Assembly: GCA_013396915.1 (NCBI GenBank)
Contig: VWZL01002220.1
Span: 192,697-256,696, forward strand
DNA length: 64,000 bases
DNA from: Stercorarius parasiticus
Lineage: Eukaryota; Chordata; Aves; Charadriiformes; Stercorariidae
Reading direction: 5' to 3'
The notes beneath the pieces were generated by a model. It had not been told where the DNA came from and ran no database searches. It worked only from the letters and a program-made list of their open reading frames with translations. This document shows, in pieces, positions 11,589 to 22,692 of the stretch. A program made the position numbers and the translations under genes. The first letter of the stretch is position 1, and each line of letters opens with the position of its first letter.

Positions 11589-14500
11589 GACACGAACAGT
11601 CTTCTGAGGAGGAATTAAGATGACTTAGTAATAACAGTGCAAACATTTCTAGGTTATTTTAGGATTTCCCACAGCAGTGCTGTAAAGTGATTGCAGCCCC
11701 ACAGAAGAGCTGTTCAGTCAGCTGTTTGTGGTGCAAAGGCCTGGGATCTGGTCAGCATCTCAGACAGATTCTGTTGAAAGAGCCAAGAGCAGCTCCACAT
11801 CCTACGCGGATCTATGGCTACGGGAAAATGAAAGTACCACCTGAGTTCTGCTTTGCTTGCAAAGGCAGAATGTGTTTTCTTGAAAAAACAGCAGATTACT
11901 CAGTGGTAAAGTAATTCAGTGAGATGTGCAGTATTGAGATTTGCAGATGGTGCAAAATGACAGCTAAAGGTATTACAACTCTTTTGTAATTTATTTTTGT
12001 GTTTGCAACTCCAGTTTTTCCTCTTTGTATTTGAGAACTCAGAGAACACAAACAATGAATATTAAAAGCTTAAGATGAGACGCTAGGATATTATTTCCTC
12101 CAAGCTTCTTAAATTTAATTTCCAAGCTAAAATCAGATTTATTGTTTTGAAGTGAAGGTGAGATATTTAAAATTTTCTATGTGAAATCTGCAGGCATTGC
12201 TTTCATATGTCCTAAATGGTTCATAAGAACTTAATTCTCAGAATATTTTTTCCTTCTGTTTAAAGTACATCCAGCCTCAGTTTACCTAAAAGACAAACAG
12301 TTCCTCGTAGTTTTGCGGTGTTTTCTTGTTTGCTACTGATGTCTTTGCTTTGGATATTGGGTCGAGAACAATGACAAAACCTTCTTTCAGATAATACCAT
12401 TGCATTTCTCAGTCCTACAAGTACCTGTCTGTTTAGGACTAAGGAAAGCGAGAAGAAATGTCAAAAATAGAGTCCCTGAGACAGAACAAGATGCAGCTCT
12501 CTCCTTTAACATGTGACATCAGTAGTATTACTGATTACATGACCACTTTCTCTGAACAGGATCCAGTTTTAAAAATTCAAAGATGCAACATCCTTGACAT
12601 AGAAACACATGTATCTTTCCCTTTATCTCAGAAAAGATTAATTTTCCATGTTGATTCTGTATCTATTATAACTAGCATTCAATTGTTAATAAAAGCTGTG
12701 GCAGTGGTAATTAAAATGTTACGTATATTTCTCTTATGAAAATTGGATCCATATTTGTATATGATGTGTCGTGTATGTTAGCTGTTAACAAATGCTTACA
12801 TTCCACATTGTTGTCGTTGCACATATTTCTAAACTACTCACTTTGGTCTACAAGCAGGATATTTGCAAATATTTGATGACTGCATAATATAAATAAACGG
12901 ACACATGATCAACAGGTGATCTTTTGCTAGCATCAAATAAACAAACAGTATGAGATCAGAATGTACATTTTAAAAAATTGTAATGCACCTAAGTAACAAC
13001 ATATGAAATATAATTGGGAAAGAATTACTGAGCAGTGAAAGCATATTAGTATGTTTTCTGTATTAAAAAATGTTTAAAATAGCAGATAGATAGCTGCAGG
13101 GTTAAAGGAAGTCATATTAAACAGGCCCCTGTGCTTTTCCTTTTAAAGACAGGCTTCCTTTAAAAAGTCCTTTTTGTTTCCAACAAAAAAAGCTGTACAG
13201 CATACCGAGTAATAAGACATGCGTGCCATAACTCCAGGTTCTAGCAGCCAGCCTGTCCTGCAGTTCACATTGCTCTGATGGTAGGTGATTCACTTCCAAT
13301 ACTGTGTGGCTCAAGACTGTGGGTTGAACCCAAAGCGCAAAACGCCTAACACTTTGCTTCAGGGCTGATAATTGCAATATCTCCATTTTCTGATAGCTGC
13401 AGTCCTGAGTAACTTGTGGAACCATGAAATGGAACAGATATTGCCCACAGAAGTTCACTGTAACTACAAGTTTTAGGTTGCCAGTCAGTTAAAGGTGATT
13501 ACATCGTTCAGCAAGTAGTGCAAGACTGCACTAAATTTCTGTAGCTACGGTTTGACAGCAGAGCTCTGCAAAAGACAGTTCATCAGCCTTATGATGCAAA
13601 CCATATATTTAAACATTTTGGTTTTGAGAAAAAAACGAGACAAGCAGGTCTTTCACCAACTACCTTTTAAAATTACCCTTCGTTTTCTTTTGAAGTAAGT
13701 ACTCTATTTGTCTTACAAATGTATCTTTGCTAAATGAGAATCTTCCTCAAACTGACCAGAGAAATAAATACTAAAGCAGAGCACCATGATATAAAAGGCT
13801 GAAAATTTTTTGAGTCTATGAGCAACAGGAAAGAGTCAGGGGAGCAACATTGAGTATGGCCTTCAGATTACTACATCAAGTCAAGACACTCAGATTTCAA
13901 TTACAAAATTGGCATACTGATTGCAAATGTAACAAGATTTATAGTGGAAAGGTTGTTCTATTACTGTTTTGTGGTGGTGTGGCTTCTGAACACTGTGGTT
14001 GTACGACTAGAAATCTGCTTGATTTGTTTTCTTCCTGGAGGCCTTGCTTTGCCAGAATTAAGAGGGAAAGAGCTAAAATACAGAAAGCAAAGCAATCCTT
14101 TAGTGGTGCAAGTGTTAGCAGTTCAACAGAGTACTTCGATCTTTTCTTCTTTACGGCATGTTGTTGAGGCTTGGAAGGTATACAGGTGCATTGCTCTTAA
14201 AAACTTGGCTACAGAGAGGGATACTTCTACCCTGTTATTTTGCAATGGATTAGTAGAAGTAGCACGCACTTAAAGCAAGCTGCTTCTGAAAGTATCCATT
14301 TAATGATTAAAATAAGGAGAGAGTGAAAAATCATGCGTTCTCTAACTTGAGGAATCATTAGGTACTGCTTAAAAAGAATTAAGCTGGATGTTCCCAGTTT
14401 GTAGCTATCACATTAATACCTCGGGCAGAATAGTTCATTGAAAAAAAAATAAAAATTTGTAAGAATACAATGCAGGTTGCACCCTTGAACGCTTAAGTCC

Positions 14501-16999
14501 CATTGACTCAATGCTTGCAGAGAGGGAGGAGCATGTTGACTATATGCTCATGGTGGATATTACGTACATAAAAAGATTCCACATAAGATGAATGCTATTT
14601 GGCACATTTGTGTGATGAAGCTGTCTCTAGTTACTCTAAACCACCCAGATTTTCCTCATCTTAATCCTCTCTTAATGCACAGACTTCAGCCTGCTTAAAA
14701 AAAAATAAATGAAGAAATTGAGCTCTGAGCATCTGAAAATTGTCTCTTAAAGGGTCTAGGCTGTGGCACCATTAGCTGTCAGATGTTTCCAGGTCCATTT
14801 GTAACTGTTCCACTAGGGTTTCTGTGGAGAGACTGAAGCAAGTGATTTAGAAGCCTAATGAAAATGCAGTCTTCAAAAACCCTTTTCTGCTGTTCCTATT
14901 TATGAGCTTTCCCAGGTTTTGTAACTTTCTCAGTATTTGACATCTTAATGCCTGAGCACCTTCATTTCAAACCTGCGCATGCACAAATTATTACAAATCT
15001 TGAACAACTCGAAATCAACCTTACATTTGAGCTGGCTGTGGATCCAAGAGAGCGGGTGCTCTTTCCCTGAAGGCAGTGAACCATCAGGATTCCTCGTGTC
15101 CATCTCCCAGAGTAAGCCTTGCAGCAGTCACCATGACAGTCAAGCTGTCCTGTGAAACAGTGTTCCTGCTGCCTTTTCCACTCTTCCATGGGATAGCTCA
15201 ATGGGAAAGCTTATGTCTGTATGACAGGGATTCGCAGTCATGCTTGCCTCCCTTTAGGGGAATGCCCTCACCCACTACTGGTCTCTTTGCGCCAGACCCC
15301 TCCCTGTCCCTCATGCTCTCTCCCTCCTTTCCATCAGCACGTTCTGCCCAGAAGAAATCACATTTCATACTAGAAACAAGAATGAGACAAAGTTATAGTT
15401 AGTGCTTCCACTAAGCGAGGAGGAGAGCAGACCTCTAAACTCTTAGCAGAAGCAGCTGTCTCTGCAAGCACCGAATAACACATTAAGGTCCTGAAGCAGA
15501 GCAGGATTTAAGACACAAGTTGTGTTCAGCATTTCCCCCCTGGTTAACAGGAATTCTGCAGTGCCTCCTAACAAGGTTGCTCTATCTGTTGTCTGTGCCT
15601 TGCCAGACGCAGGAGAAGCATAGGCAGCCTGCTTGGATGTTCTGATGCCAGCATTTGAATATGATACTGTAGCTAAAGACAGCAACAGCAAAAATGTCTT
15701 TTTGTTTATCTGAGCCTAGCTTTGACCACCAACAATACCAGTAATGATAAAAATAAGAATAAGGTAGTATTTTTTTTGTTTTGGTGTTTTTTTTTTTAAG
15801 AACAGTGTTTTACTCATTATTTACCTCAGATCCATCCTTGAGCGACAGAACCATTCTCTAACAGATGGCAACACATCGTGTCAGAGAGAAATATGTGGAA
15901 CAGGGATATTGTCATGAGTATTTTACGTGAGAGATGTTTACATTGCAGTGTTAAAGTTCACGTTTCACAGTAGGACATTCTCAGAATGACGTTATCTTCT
16001 GCTACTAGAAAGAATAACATAACCTGCCTTGCAAAGGGGCATTTTGATGTCATCTAAGACTTAACAGGAGATGAAACATAGGAATTCTTGCCTACTACTT
16101 GGATGTCCAAAAGTACAATATAAGGATCATAGAAATTAGCTATAGAAGGAGTACTGATCACTGCCACATAACTCAAATGCTTGCTTTGTTCTTCCTGTGA
16201 TCTCTGTAGGTTCTTTATATCAATGACTTCCAATGCTGTAACGCTAGCATGCAGCTGTCCTAAAATTAATGAATGTACTGATTCCAGTGTGCCTAAGGTA
16301 CAGAAACTGTCCTTTATTTTATGACAGAGCATTTAAACTTTACACCCAGTCTCTGTGGCAAAACATATCGTTTCTGCATGAGATTCCTCCTCAAAATTGG
16401 GTGTCATGCTGAAATATCAATAGAGCAATAAGTATGACCTTTGTAGCATATCAACTTTTATTTCATGAAAAAAACCACCCAGCAGCAGATGGCATTTGGA
16501 TATAAACAGATTTTGAAGTAAAATGCTTTTGCTTACTCTGATATACTTAATATATGTAAAGCAATTTTCTTGAGGCAGCACAGTATGGTTCAGAACAACT
16601 TGATATTTCAGAAATTTCCAAGCGATAAGCCTCAAATAGCTCCCTCATGAATAAGAGGCAGGGACTTTCACAGAAACCTTGCAGACATCCTGAGCCACAT
16701 GATGTAAGGAAGGAGGAACAGCTGGAGGCCTGAACGAGTGGTGGCTGGATACTCCCAAGATGGGGAAAGCTGGAGATCTGTGACTTTTGGCAGCAGGAGC
16801 AATGCTTCTTCTCTGCCCTCAACTTTGAATTTGTATTGTAGTATTAGTAAAGTGCCTTAATAGACAGTGGAGAGGATCAAGCTCCCTTAAGAGAAACTCC
16901 AGCAACCAGCTGGGTCTGAACCAAAAGTCAGCACCAGGAGGAAGTGGCTGGTGAGGATGGATGCAGGGAGACACCATCAGCTGAGAGGGCATGTTGTCA
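11589..16999. other. Unique non-coding sequence
   Basis: About 5.4 kb with no recognised gene or repeat. Short open frames (up to 113 codons) occur on both strands, for example 13117-13458 minus and 13850-14273 plus, but they overlap in several frames and show no domain. A/T-rich runs at 15770-15800 are simple sequence. The block at 16830-17000 may be a further 5' extension of the CR1 that follows, but I cannot show it. Confidence 0.5.
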
Positions 17000-17220
17000 C
17001 TGGAGGCTTTTTTTAATTTAGGTAACTCGTAGATGGGATCCCATGGAGTGTAGCTCTGAAGCTCAAAGGACCTCAGGAAACCTGGCAGTTTCAAATGCAT
17101 CCTTTGCCAAAGCACAAGGATGGTCCAGCCTGATACTTAGGAAACTGAGTGGACATATAAGGAGACCAGCCTGGCCAAAGAAAGAACTTCTGACAGTGCT
17201 CCAAGGTGAAAAGGGAAAGT

Positions 17221-17256
17221 GAAAAGGAAAAAGAAAAGAAAAAGAGAAAAAAAAAG
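17221..17256 (+). repeat. Pure purine (A/G) tract inside CR1
   Basis: Thirty-six consecutive purines, mostly GAAAA-type units. It sits where the CR1 pre-reverse-transcriptase region is normally Lys/Arg-rich, so it probably arose by expansion of an A-rich coding stretch. Confidence 0.8.
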
Positions 17257-17437
17257 TATGAAGGAGGTGAAAGTGAGGACAGGCTACAAAGGAAGACTAT
17301 TGCCCAGGCATGCAGGGATGGTATCTGGAAAACTGGCAAGGACAACAAGAGCTTCTACAAGTGTGGCCAGCAGGTCGACAGAGATCATTCTAGCCCTCTG
17401 CTCTCGTTAGACCTCACCTGGAGTAGCGCATCCAGCT

Positions 17438-17848
17438 TTGAATCCTCAGCACAGGAAGGACATGGACCTGTTGGAATGGGTCCAGAGGAGGGCCACAAAG
17501 AAGATCAGAGGGATGGAGCACCTCTCCTACAAGGGCAGGCTGAGAGAGCTGGGATTGTTCAGCCTGGAGAAGAGAAGGCTCCGGGGAGACCTTGTAGCAG
17601 CCTTTCAGTGCTTAAAGGGGGCCTACAGGAGAGATGGGGAGGGACCCTCTATCACGGGGTGGAGTGATAGGATGAGAGGTAATGTTTTTAAACTGGAAGA
17701 GAGGGGATTTCGATTAGATATTAGGAAGAAATTCTTTACTGTGAGGGTGGTGAAGCACTGGAACAGGTTGTCCAGAGAAGCTGTGGATGCCTCTTCCCTG
17801 GAAGTGTTGAAGGCCAGGCTGGATGGGGCTTTGAGAAGCCTGGTCTAG
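17438..17848 (+). pseudogene. CR1 ORF2 C-terminal remnant, open
   Basis: An uninterrupted 136-residue frame covering the C-terminal end of CR1 ORF2. Visible blocks are [55 protein letters not shown] and a natural C-terminus. This segment lies after the reverse-transcriptase catalytic core, which this copy has lost. The apparent start Met lies within the element and is not a real initiation site. That the frame is still open suggests a fairly recent copy. It is not a host gene. Confidence 0.92.
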
Positions 17849-17945
17849 TGGGAGGTGTCCCTGCCCGTGGCAGGGGGTTAGAAGTAGATGATCTTTAAGA
17901 TTCCTTCCAACTCTAAGAATTTTATGATTCTATGATCTGTGGTGC

Positions 17946-20680
17946 TATGAATCTATGAAAATACCTTATTGCAAAAAAAGAAATATGTCACACAATCTGT
18001 CTTGTCTTAAAAAAAATTAGTCTGGGATTATTGTATATACCAGCAGACAAACTTTCACAGGGCAGCATGCTGAAATCTGAGGACAAACTGTGCTTTGTGT
18101 TGAATCTGGATCTATAAAGAGCAGATTTCTCTACTTATATTCATCAGCCTCAGATAAGACAGAAGAAGAGAAATGGCAAAATAGTTGTTAGAGGTTAAAG
18201 GAAGAAGTGAAAATGAAGGAGAAGGAATTTAGTCATGGATCGCTAGAGAATAACCAGGGCAATACAGTATGATGTAATGGCGGACAGCAGGTTAATGATG
18301 CCCACTAGTCCAAATTACCCCTTCGTTGACTGTTGCGTTTGTCTGGACTAGCACCATAAAAATCAAACAAGCAATGGAATTACACTGAAGTTACCCAACA
18401 GAAAACTACCTAGCTGAAAAACTACATTTACAAACAGCATGCTCAAAGTAGCAAAACTGCCCCCAAAATTGTCAAGAAAAGTCCTACACTCCACTTTCAG
18501 TGCAAAGACACCCAACGTTTTGACGCTACCCTCAATGGCCCAAGCTTTCATTACAGAGAAATACGCCATGGTGTCAGGAAGGTGGTGTTTTGCTTTTTTA
18601 AATCCGATTGGCTCACGATAGCTGAAACTGAAAGCTGCCATCAAATACTTTTTGAAGAGGAATTACTTTTATGTACATTCTTTTTTACACTTCACACATT
18701 TTGGATAATTTTCCCCAGAGCAAAAATGATTTTTTATGAGCACTTCAAGTTTTTTGCTTGTCCTAGGCCATATGGGCTATTGGCAGTGAAATAACCAATG
18801 TTACTGACAAAGAACAAGAAAAATATTTACTGATTTTGATCCAAGACTGAATATGACATCACTCCCTGCAACAATGTCTCCTTAAGAGGATTAGAGAAAT
18901 TGTTCTGTGTATTTGAGACTGCTGTCATTGAGGAAAAGAGTAACAAGGCAGAGCTGCTGGTGATGTTCTCCGATGAGGTGATGTTAGTAAGCATCGGCTT
19001 TGTCCTAGGCTGGAAATTACATCGTTTGTTAGAAACAATTGTAAGGAAAACAGCGTCAAATCACACTTAAGTTAATCAATTCTCCTTCATTGACCTCCCA
19101 AAGATGGTAGGGAAAAAAAAGGCTCTTCCCTCGTGTGAATTGTTGTGCTCTTAAGATTAGTATGCACAGCTCCATCTTTTGGTTCTTACATTCAAAGATC
19201 ATTACATTTGTGTCTGTAAGGGAAAAAGAAGAAAACTTGTAAATCATACATGTTCATGGACTCAGGATCTTTCTCTTGTCAGGAATGGTAAGTTTTACAA
19301 GCTATTTTAAAGGCACGTCAAGTAAATCAAATAACTATTGGTTTTAATTAGCACTCCTGCAAGCTGTACTACTGCTACCTGAAGCTGAGTGACATCAGAG
19401 GTGTGAAATTCTTTCTTGCCTTTGATGTTTTTTCCACATAGAACACTTCTCATCTATGAATTTTTTATGCCCATTTCATAAAGCAATTGAAGGACACCAG
19501 TGGGAACTAATCCTTGGCAACGATGTACCTAAATAGTCATGAACTGAATTACTGTTAAGAAGAATATTTGAATATAATAAGTAATAATATTGTCCACAGG
19601 GCTTTGAGGTGGTTAATTCTCAGATGATCTGTCATGAGGAGAACACATTTGCACTGTACTTGCATTCAAAATGGTTTACAGTTAAATGCAAGCAAGGCCA
19701 CAAATATTTAAAGTTTTTGCTCTATTTTTTGAGGACAAACCAAAAGATGTGTCTTTCATGTGTCTGAAGGGAGAATGAAATACAGATGCATCCACACATC
19801 AGTGTAAAGCTATCATAAAAATCTCTGTAATGGAAATTTTCAATACTATGTGATTTTACGGGTGTTTGATACCTCAGTACACAAGTATTTGAAAAAAACC
19901 AAGATTTCTAACTATATTTTAACATTACTGATATATAGTATAACCAATAAAGAATTAAATGAAATGAATTCTCAGACATTTTGAAATAAAAATAAATAAC
20001 ACAGCCAGCTCATTGTAGAATGAGTTTCAGAAAAAAAAAAAGGAAGGAAAAAAAAAAGAAAACCCAAGGACCTTACTTCTATGTACTACTTCTATGAAAT
20101 TTATTGGGATTGTCAAGGAAAAAAAATCAAAGCAATATATAGGGCTGGCTTTCTTTCTGTTTTATGACTGATTAATATCTATCTTAAAAGATGAGAAAAA
20201 TAATTGAATGAAAAGTTCTTCCAGTCCTGTCCTGTGCTGAAGGAGCTGGGTCTGTTTTGGAGAGCGGGATGTTAGAAACCATGTCAATTAAGCTCATGTT
20301 TTGCCATATCTTCCTTGGTTTCTGCTGCTACCACTCAGTCTTGTCCAGATTAAGTTCCAGTGGGTGAATTGTCACCCCAGGACCCATCTGATCTATATTT
20401 CATACCTGTGGTCAGCTATAGTCTGAGTGTCATGGCTTTCTTCCTGCTGGGGCTGTCACAGTGATTTGCAATGTTACTGCCTCATCTGCCTCCTGTGTCT
20501 CGCTCATGGTGGTGTTGACCATCCTATAGAAAGGGTGGTCAACTTCTCCTCACAATTCAACAGCACAATTTGAACACCTGAAAATTTATTTACTGTCTGT
20601 TCAAGATAATCAGTTAGATGATTGAAAGTTGGAGCAGTTGTAACTGGGCAAGTATCCTGTTTTGTTTTCTCTGTTACAAA
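17946..20680. other. Unique sequence
   Basis: No gene recognised. An A-rich low-complexity tract is at 20031-20065. The region 20220-20680 directly upstream of the next CR1 tail is moderately GC-rich but matches no element I know. Confidence 0.5.
20031..20065 (+). repeat. A-rich simple repeat
   Basis: Long A runs are broken by two GG-containing steps. There is no recognisable SINE or LINE body upstream, so this is not clearly a retroelement tail. Confidence 0.75.
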
Positions 20681-20794
20681 GATGTGGTGCTTAGGGACAG
20701 GGTTTAGTGGTGAACTTGGCAGTGTTAGGTTAACGTTTGGACTCGATGATCTTAAAGGTCTTTTCCAACCTAAACAATTCTATTGTTCTATGAT
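20681..20794 (+). mobile_element. CR1 LINE 3' UTR fragment
   Basis: A 114-bp CR1 3' end on the plus strand. It carries the characteristic order 'gatgtggtgcttagg', 'tttagtggtgaacttggcag', 'ggactcgatgatctt', 'ttttccaaccta', then 'ttctattgttctatga' tail units. It is truncated at the 5' side before any coding sequence. The subfamily differs from the copy at 17 kb, whose 3' UTR has a different text. Confidence 0.93.
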
Positions 20795-21074
20795 AAAGAA
20801 GCAACTTGTAGCAGATAAGTGTAGCTCTTGTGCACCACATCCTGCAACACTTGACCTATGGAGGCATTCAAAGATTCTTGTTTCACTGGTTTAAAATTAG
20901 TTCAAATCAGTCAGAAAAATGCAAAGGAAAGAGTGCAGGTGTGTGGAGAGCAGCAGGCAAATGCCCCTCTGCTTCCCGCCTCCTCCCAGAGCAAGCCAAT
21001 CTGTCCCCCTCCTCCTCCATGGGGCATTTACCAGATGGGTGCTGCTACCAAGGAGGAGGCTGTGCCTGATCTCT

Positions 21075-21115
21075 GGGGGGGGCAGAGGGCCAGCAGAGAC
21101 ATGGGGGAGGTTGGG
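21075..21115 (+). other. G-run cluster, possible G-quadruplex
   Basis: Four G tracts lie on the plus strand: 21075-21082 (eight G), 21087-21089, 21103-21107 and 21113-21115. The second loop is 13 nt, so a quadruplex would be a weak, long-loop form. This is composition only, and no promoter or CpG island adjoins it. Confidence 0.3.
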
Positions 21116-21212
21116 CGCTGGAGCCACTCCCCTTGTCACGGAGAGCTTTTGGGGGGGTAAACTTCACGATCTTTAAGGAGTCTTTTAAGGAGCCATTTTG
21201 TTTGTATCTTTC

Positions 21213-21244
21213 CCTTAAGTAAAGGTAGTTTCCCCTACTTAAGG
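21213..21244. repeat. Small inverted repeat (9-bp perfect arms)
   Basis: CCTTAAGTA at 21213-21221 pairs exactly with TACTTAAGG at 21236-21244 across a 14-nt spacer. The arms could form a hairpin in single strands or be a spaced binding site. No retroelement boundary coincides with it. Confidence 0.6.
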
Positions 21245-21769
21245 CTCTTTTTTAATAGTTTTTTATTAATACATTATCTTACTTGCTCTATGGTCTTATG
21301 AAGTTGAAGTCCTTCCTCATCCATTCAGTCCAAAATACTAATGAATTTATGATTCTTGGATAAATGCAGGATTTTCTCAGAGAAGCCTAAAAAGACGTGT
21401 GGGGTTATTCTTTATCCAGAATTGTTTGTTAGTTTGCTCTCTTTGCAAACATGTATTGTAAGAATATCTAGCATATATTTTACTTAAGCAAAATTTCTGA
21501 CAATTCTGAAAAACAATTACCTATTGGTTTAAGTTGTTCTAGAATTACTGGAATAAATTAGCATTCATTCAGGTTCAGCTGGGTTAATTATTTAACAACA
21601 CTCTTTTTTGCAGACAAGCTGCAATGCTTTGCTTCTTGAGTATTGCTTGCACTTAGATAATTTAAAATATTAATTTAATGATAAATGAAAACATCTTAGT
21701 GTCCAGTTATTCATCATCTCCTTTATTATTTAATGGATACTTCACAGGAATTACCTTGAAACTCAAAGG

Positions 21770-21826
21770 GCTTGACCTTGCCTTCATTGAAATCAATGGC
21801 AAATCTCTCACAGAGTTCAATGGGTT
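21770..21826. repeat. Possible ancient amniote repeat relic
   Basis: The text 'accttgccttcattgaaatc...aatggcaaatctctca' followed by a 'gagttcaatggg' echo resembles a phrase frequent in reptile genomes, where two near copies of 'cattgaagtcaatgg' face each other. The match is from memory and short, so the family is not named. Confidence 0.3.
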
Positions 21827-22138
21827 ACGACTATCCTCGCTATGTAATGAGTTATTATTAATGCCTGGGTTTGCTACTTTAATTATGCCCTGACACTAAG
21901 CACATAGTGCCTACTTATTAAAAAAAAGCTGAAAAAAAAAGCAGCTAAACACTACAGTAAAATACAAAAACAAACCCAGAAATTTTACCTTGCCCATAAG
22001 CATTTTTCCTTGACTATTAATATTTATATGGTATATTTAATAAGATAGAACACACAGGCTAACAAACAGGTAACAGGATTAATTACTTTCCATGGATGAT
22101 CTATATTTATGCAAAACCTTTAATGAACTCCATGCATT

Positions 22139-22260
22139 ATGGAAACTACACCACAAGGGACAAGAAGACTTAATAACTTGCCACAAGTTATTTAGGTATT
22201 TTCCCCATGAACATTATGAATTCACAGTCTCACTGGAACTTACACATCTTATTGATATGA
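22139..22260 (-). mobile_element. Possible MIR-like SINE relic
   Basis: The order 'atggaaacta', 'agaagacttaataacttgcc', 'acaagtta' follows the complement of the MIR core (GGAAACTGAGGC..., TTAAGTAACTTGCCCAAGGTC...). Divergence is high and the downstream part only loosely fits. The similarity may be chance. Confidence 0.35.
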
Positions 22261-22666
22261 TTTACATTTGGTTTTAATTCGTTAATTCTTATTTTTACTG
22301 TCATCTGCAGATGGTTGAGGAGGAGAATAATAAATAGTGCGTTTAAATGAAACTTTTAATATAATTTAAGGGTGGGCCTACTTAGGGTTTATTTCTTTAC
22401 ATATGCAATTGGAAACTACAGAACAATATATAAAATGTTAACAGACTATATTCGCATATAAAAGACTACCTCAGAGCACAGGGAACTGATATAAGTTGGA
22501 CACAACCTTTGCATTGACAGATCTGTTGTTCTTTGAAATCCTCAAGCGCTAATTTCCTTGTTATATTTATTCTTTTTTTTAAAAGTGCTTTGGGACAATC
22601 TCATTAAGCTACAAGCATATTATTTTACAAGTGGTCCTTTGGGAATGTAGGCAACTCAGACAGAAT

Positions 22667-22692
22667 TTTGAATATTCTTAAGAATATTCAAA
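22667..22692. promoter_or_regulatory. 26-bp perfect palindrome with STAT/HSE-like cores
   Basis: TTTGAATATTCTT (22667-22679) is followed immediately by its exact reverse complement AAGAATATTCAAA (22680-22692). The centre TTCTTAAGAA is a TTC-N4-GAA spacing (STAT6-type), and each half holds GAATATTC, a GAAnnTTC heat-shock-factor dimer unit. Symmetry is direct observation. Binding is inference. Confidence 0.4.

Larger units (their letters stand above)
17000..17945 (+). mobile_element. CR1 LINE copy with internal deletion
   Basis: Plus-strand CR1. The first part (about 17003-17380) matches the region between the endonuclease and reverse-transcriptase domains, including 'ggagaccagcctggcc' and 'cttctgacagtgctccaagg'. 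It then jumps directly to the C-terminal region (about 17385 on, 'agacctcacctggagtagcg'). The whole reverse-transcriptase core is missing at a junction near 17375-17395. A purine-only tract at 17221-17256 replaces part of the normal sequence. The element ends with the CR1 3' UTR and degenerate 'tatgattctatga' tail units at about 17915-17945. Confidence 0.93.

Noticed and set aside
11169..11607. 128-codon (minus) and 89-codon (plus) open frames
   Set aside because: Both lie inside the LTR, which is non-coding. The frames oppose each other.
17206..17667. 153-codon plus-strand open frame starting in a Lys/Glu run
   Set aside because: It is CR1 sequence in the wrong frame, plus the purine tract. 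The true ORF2 frame is 17438-17848.
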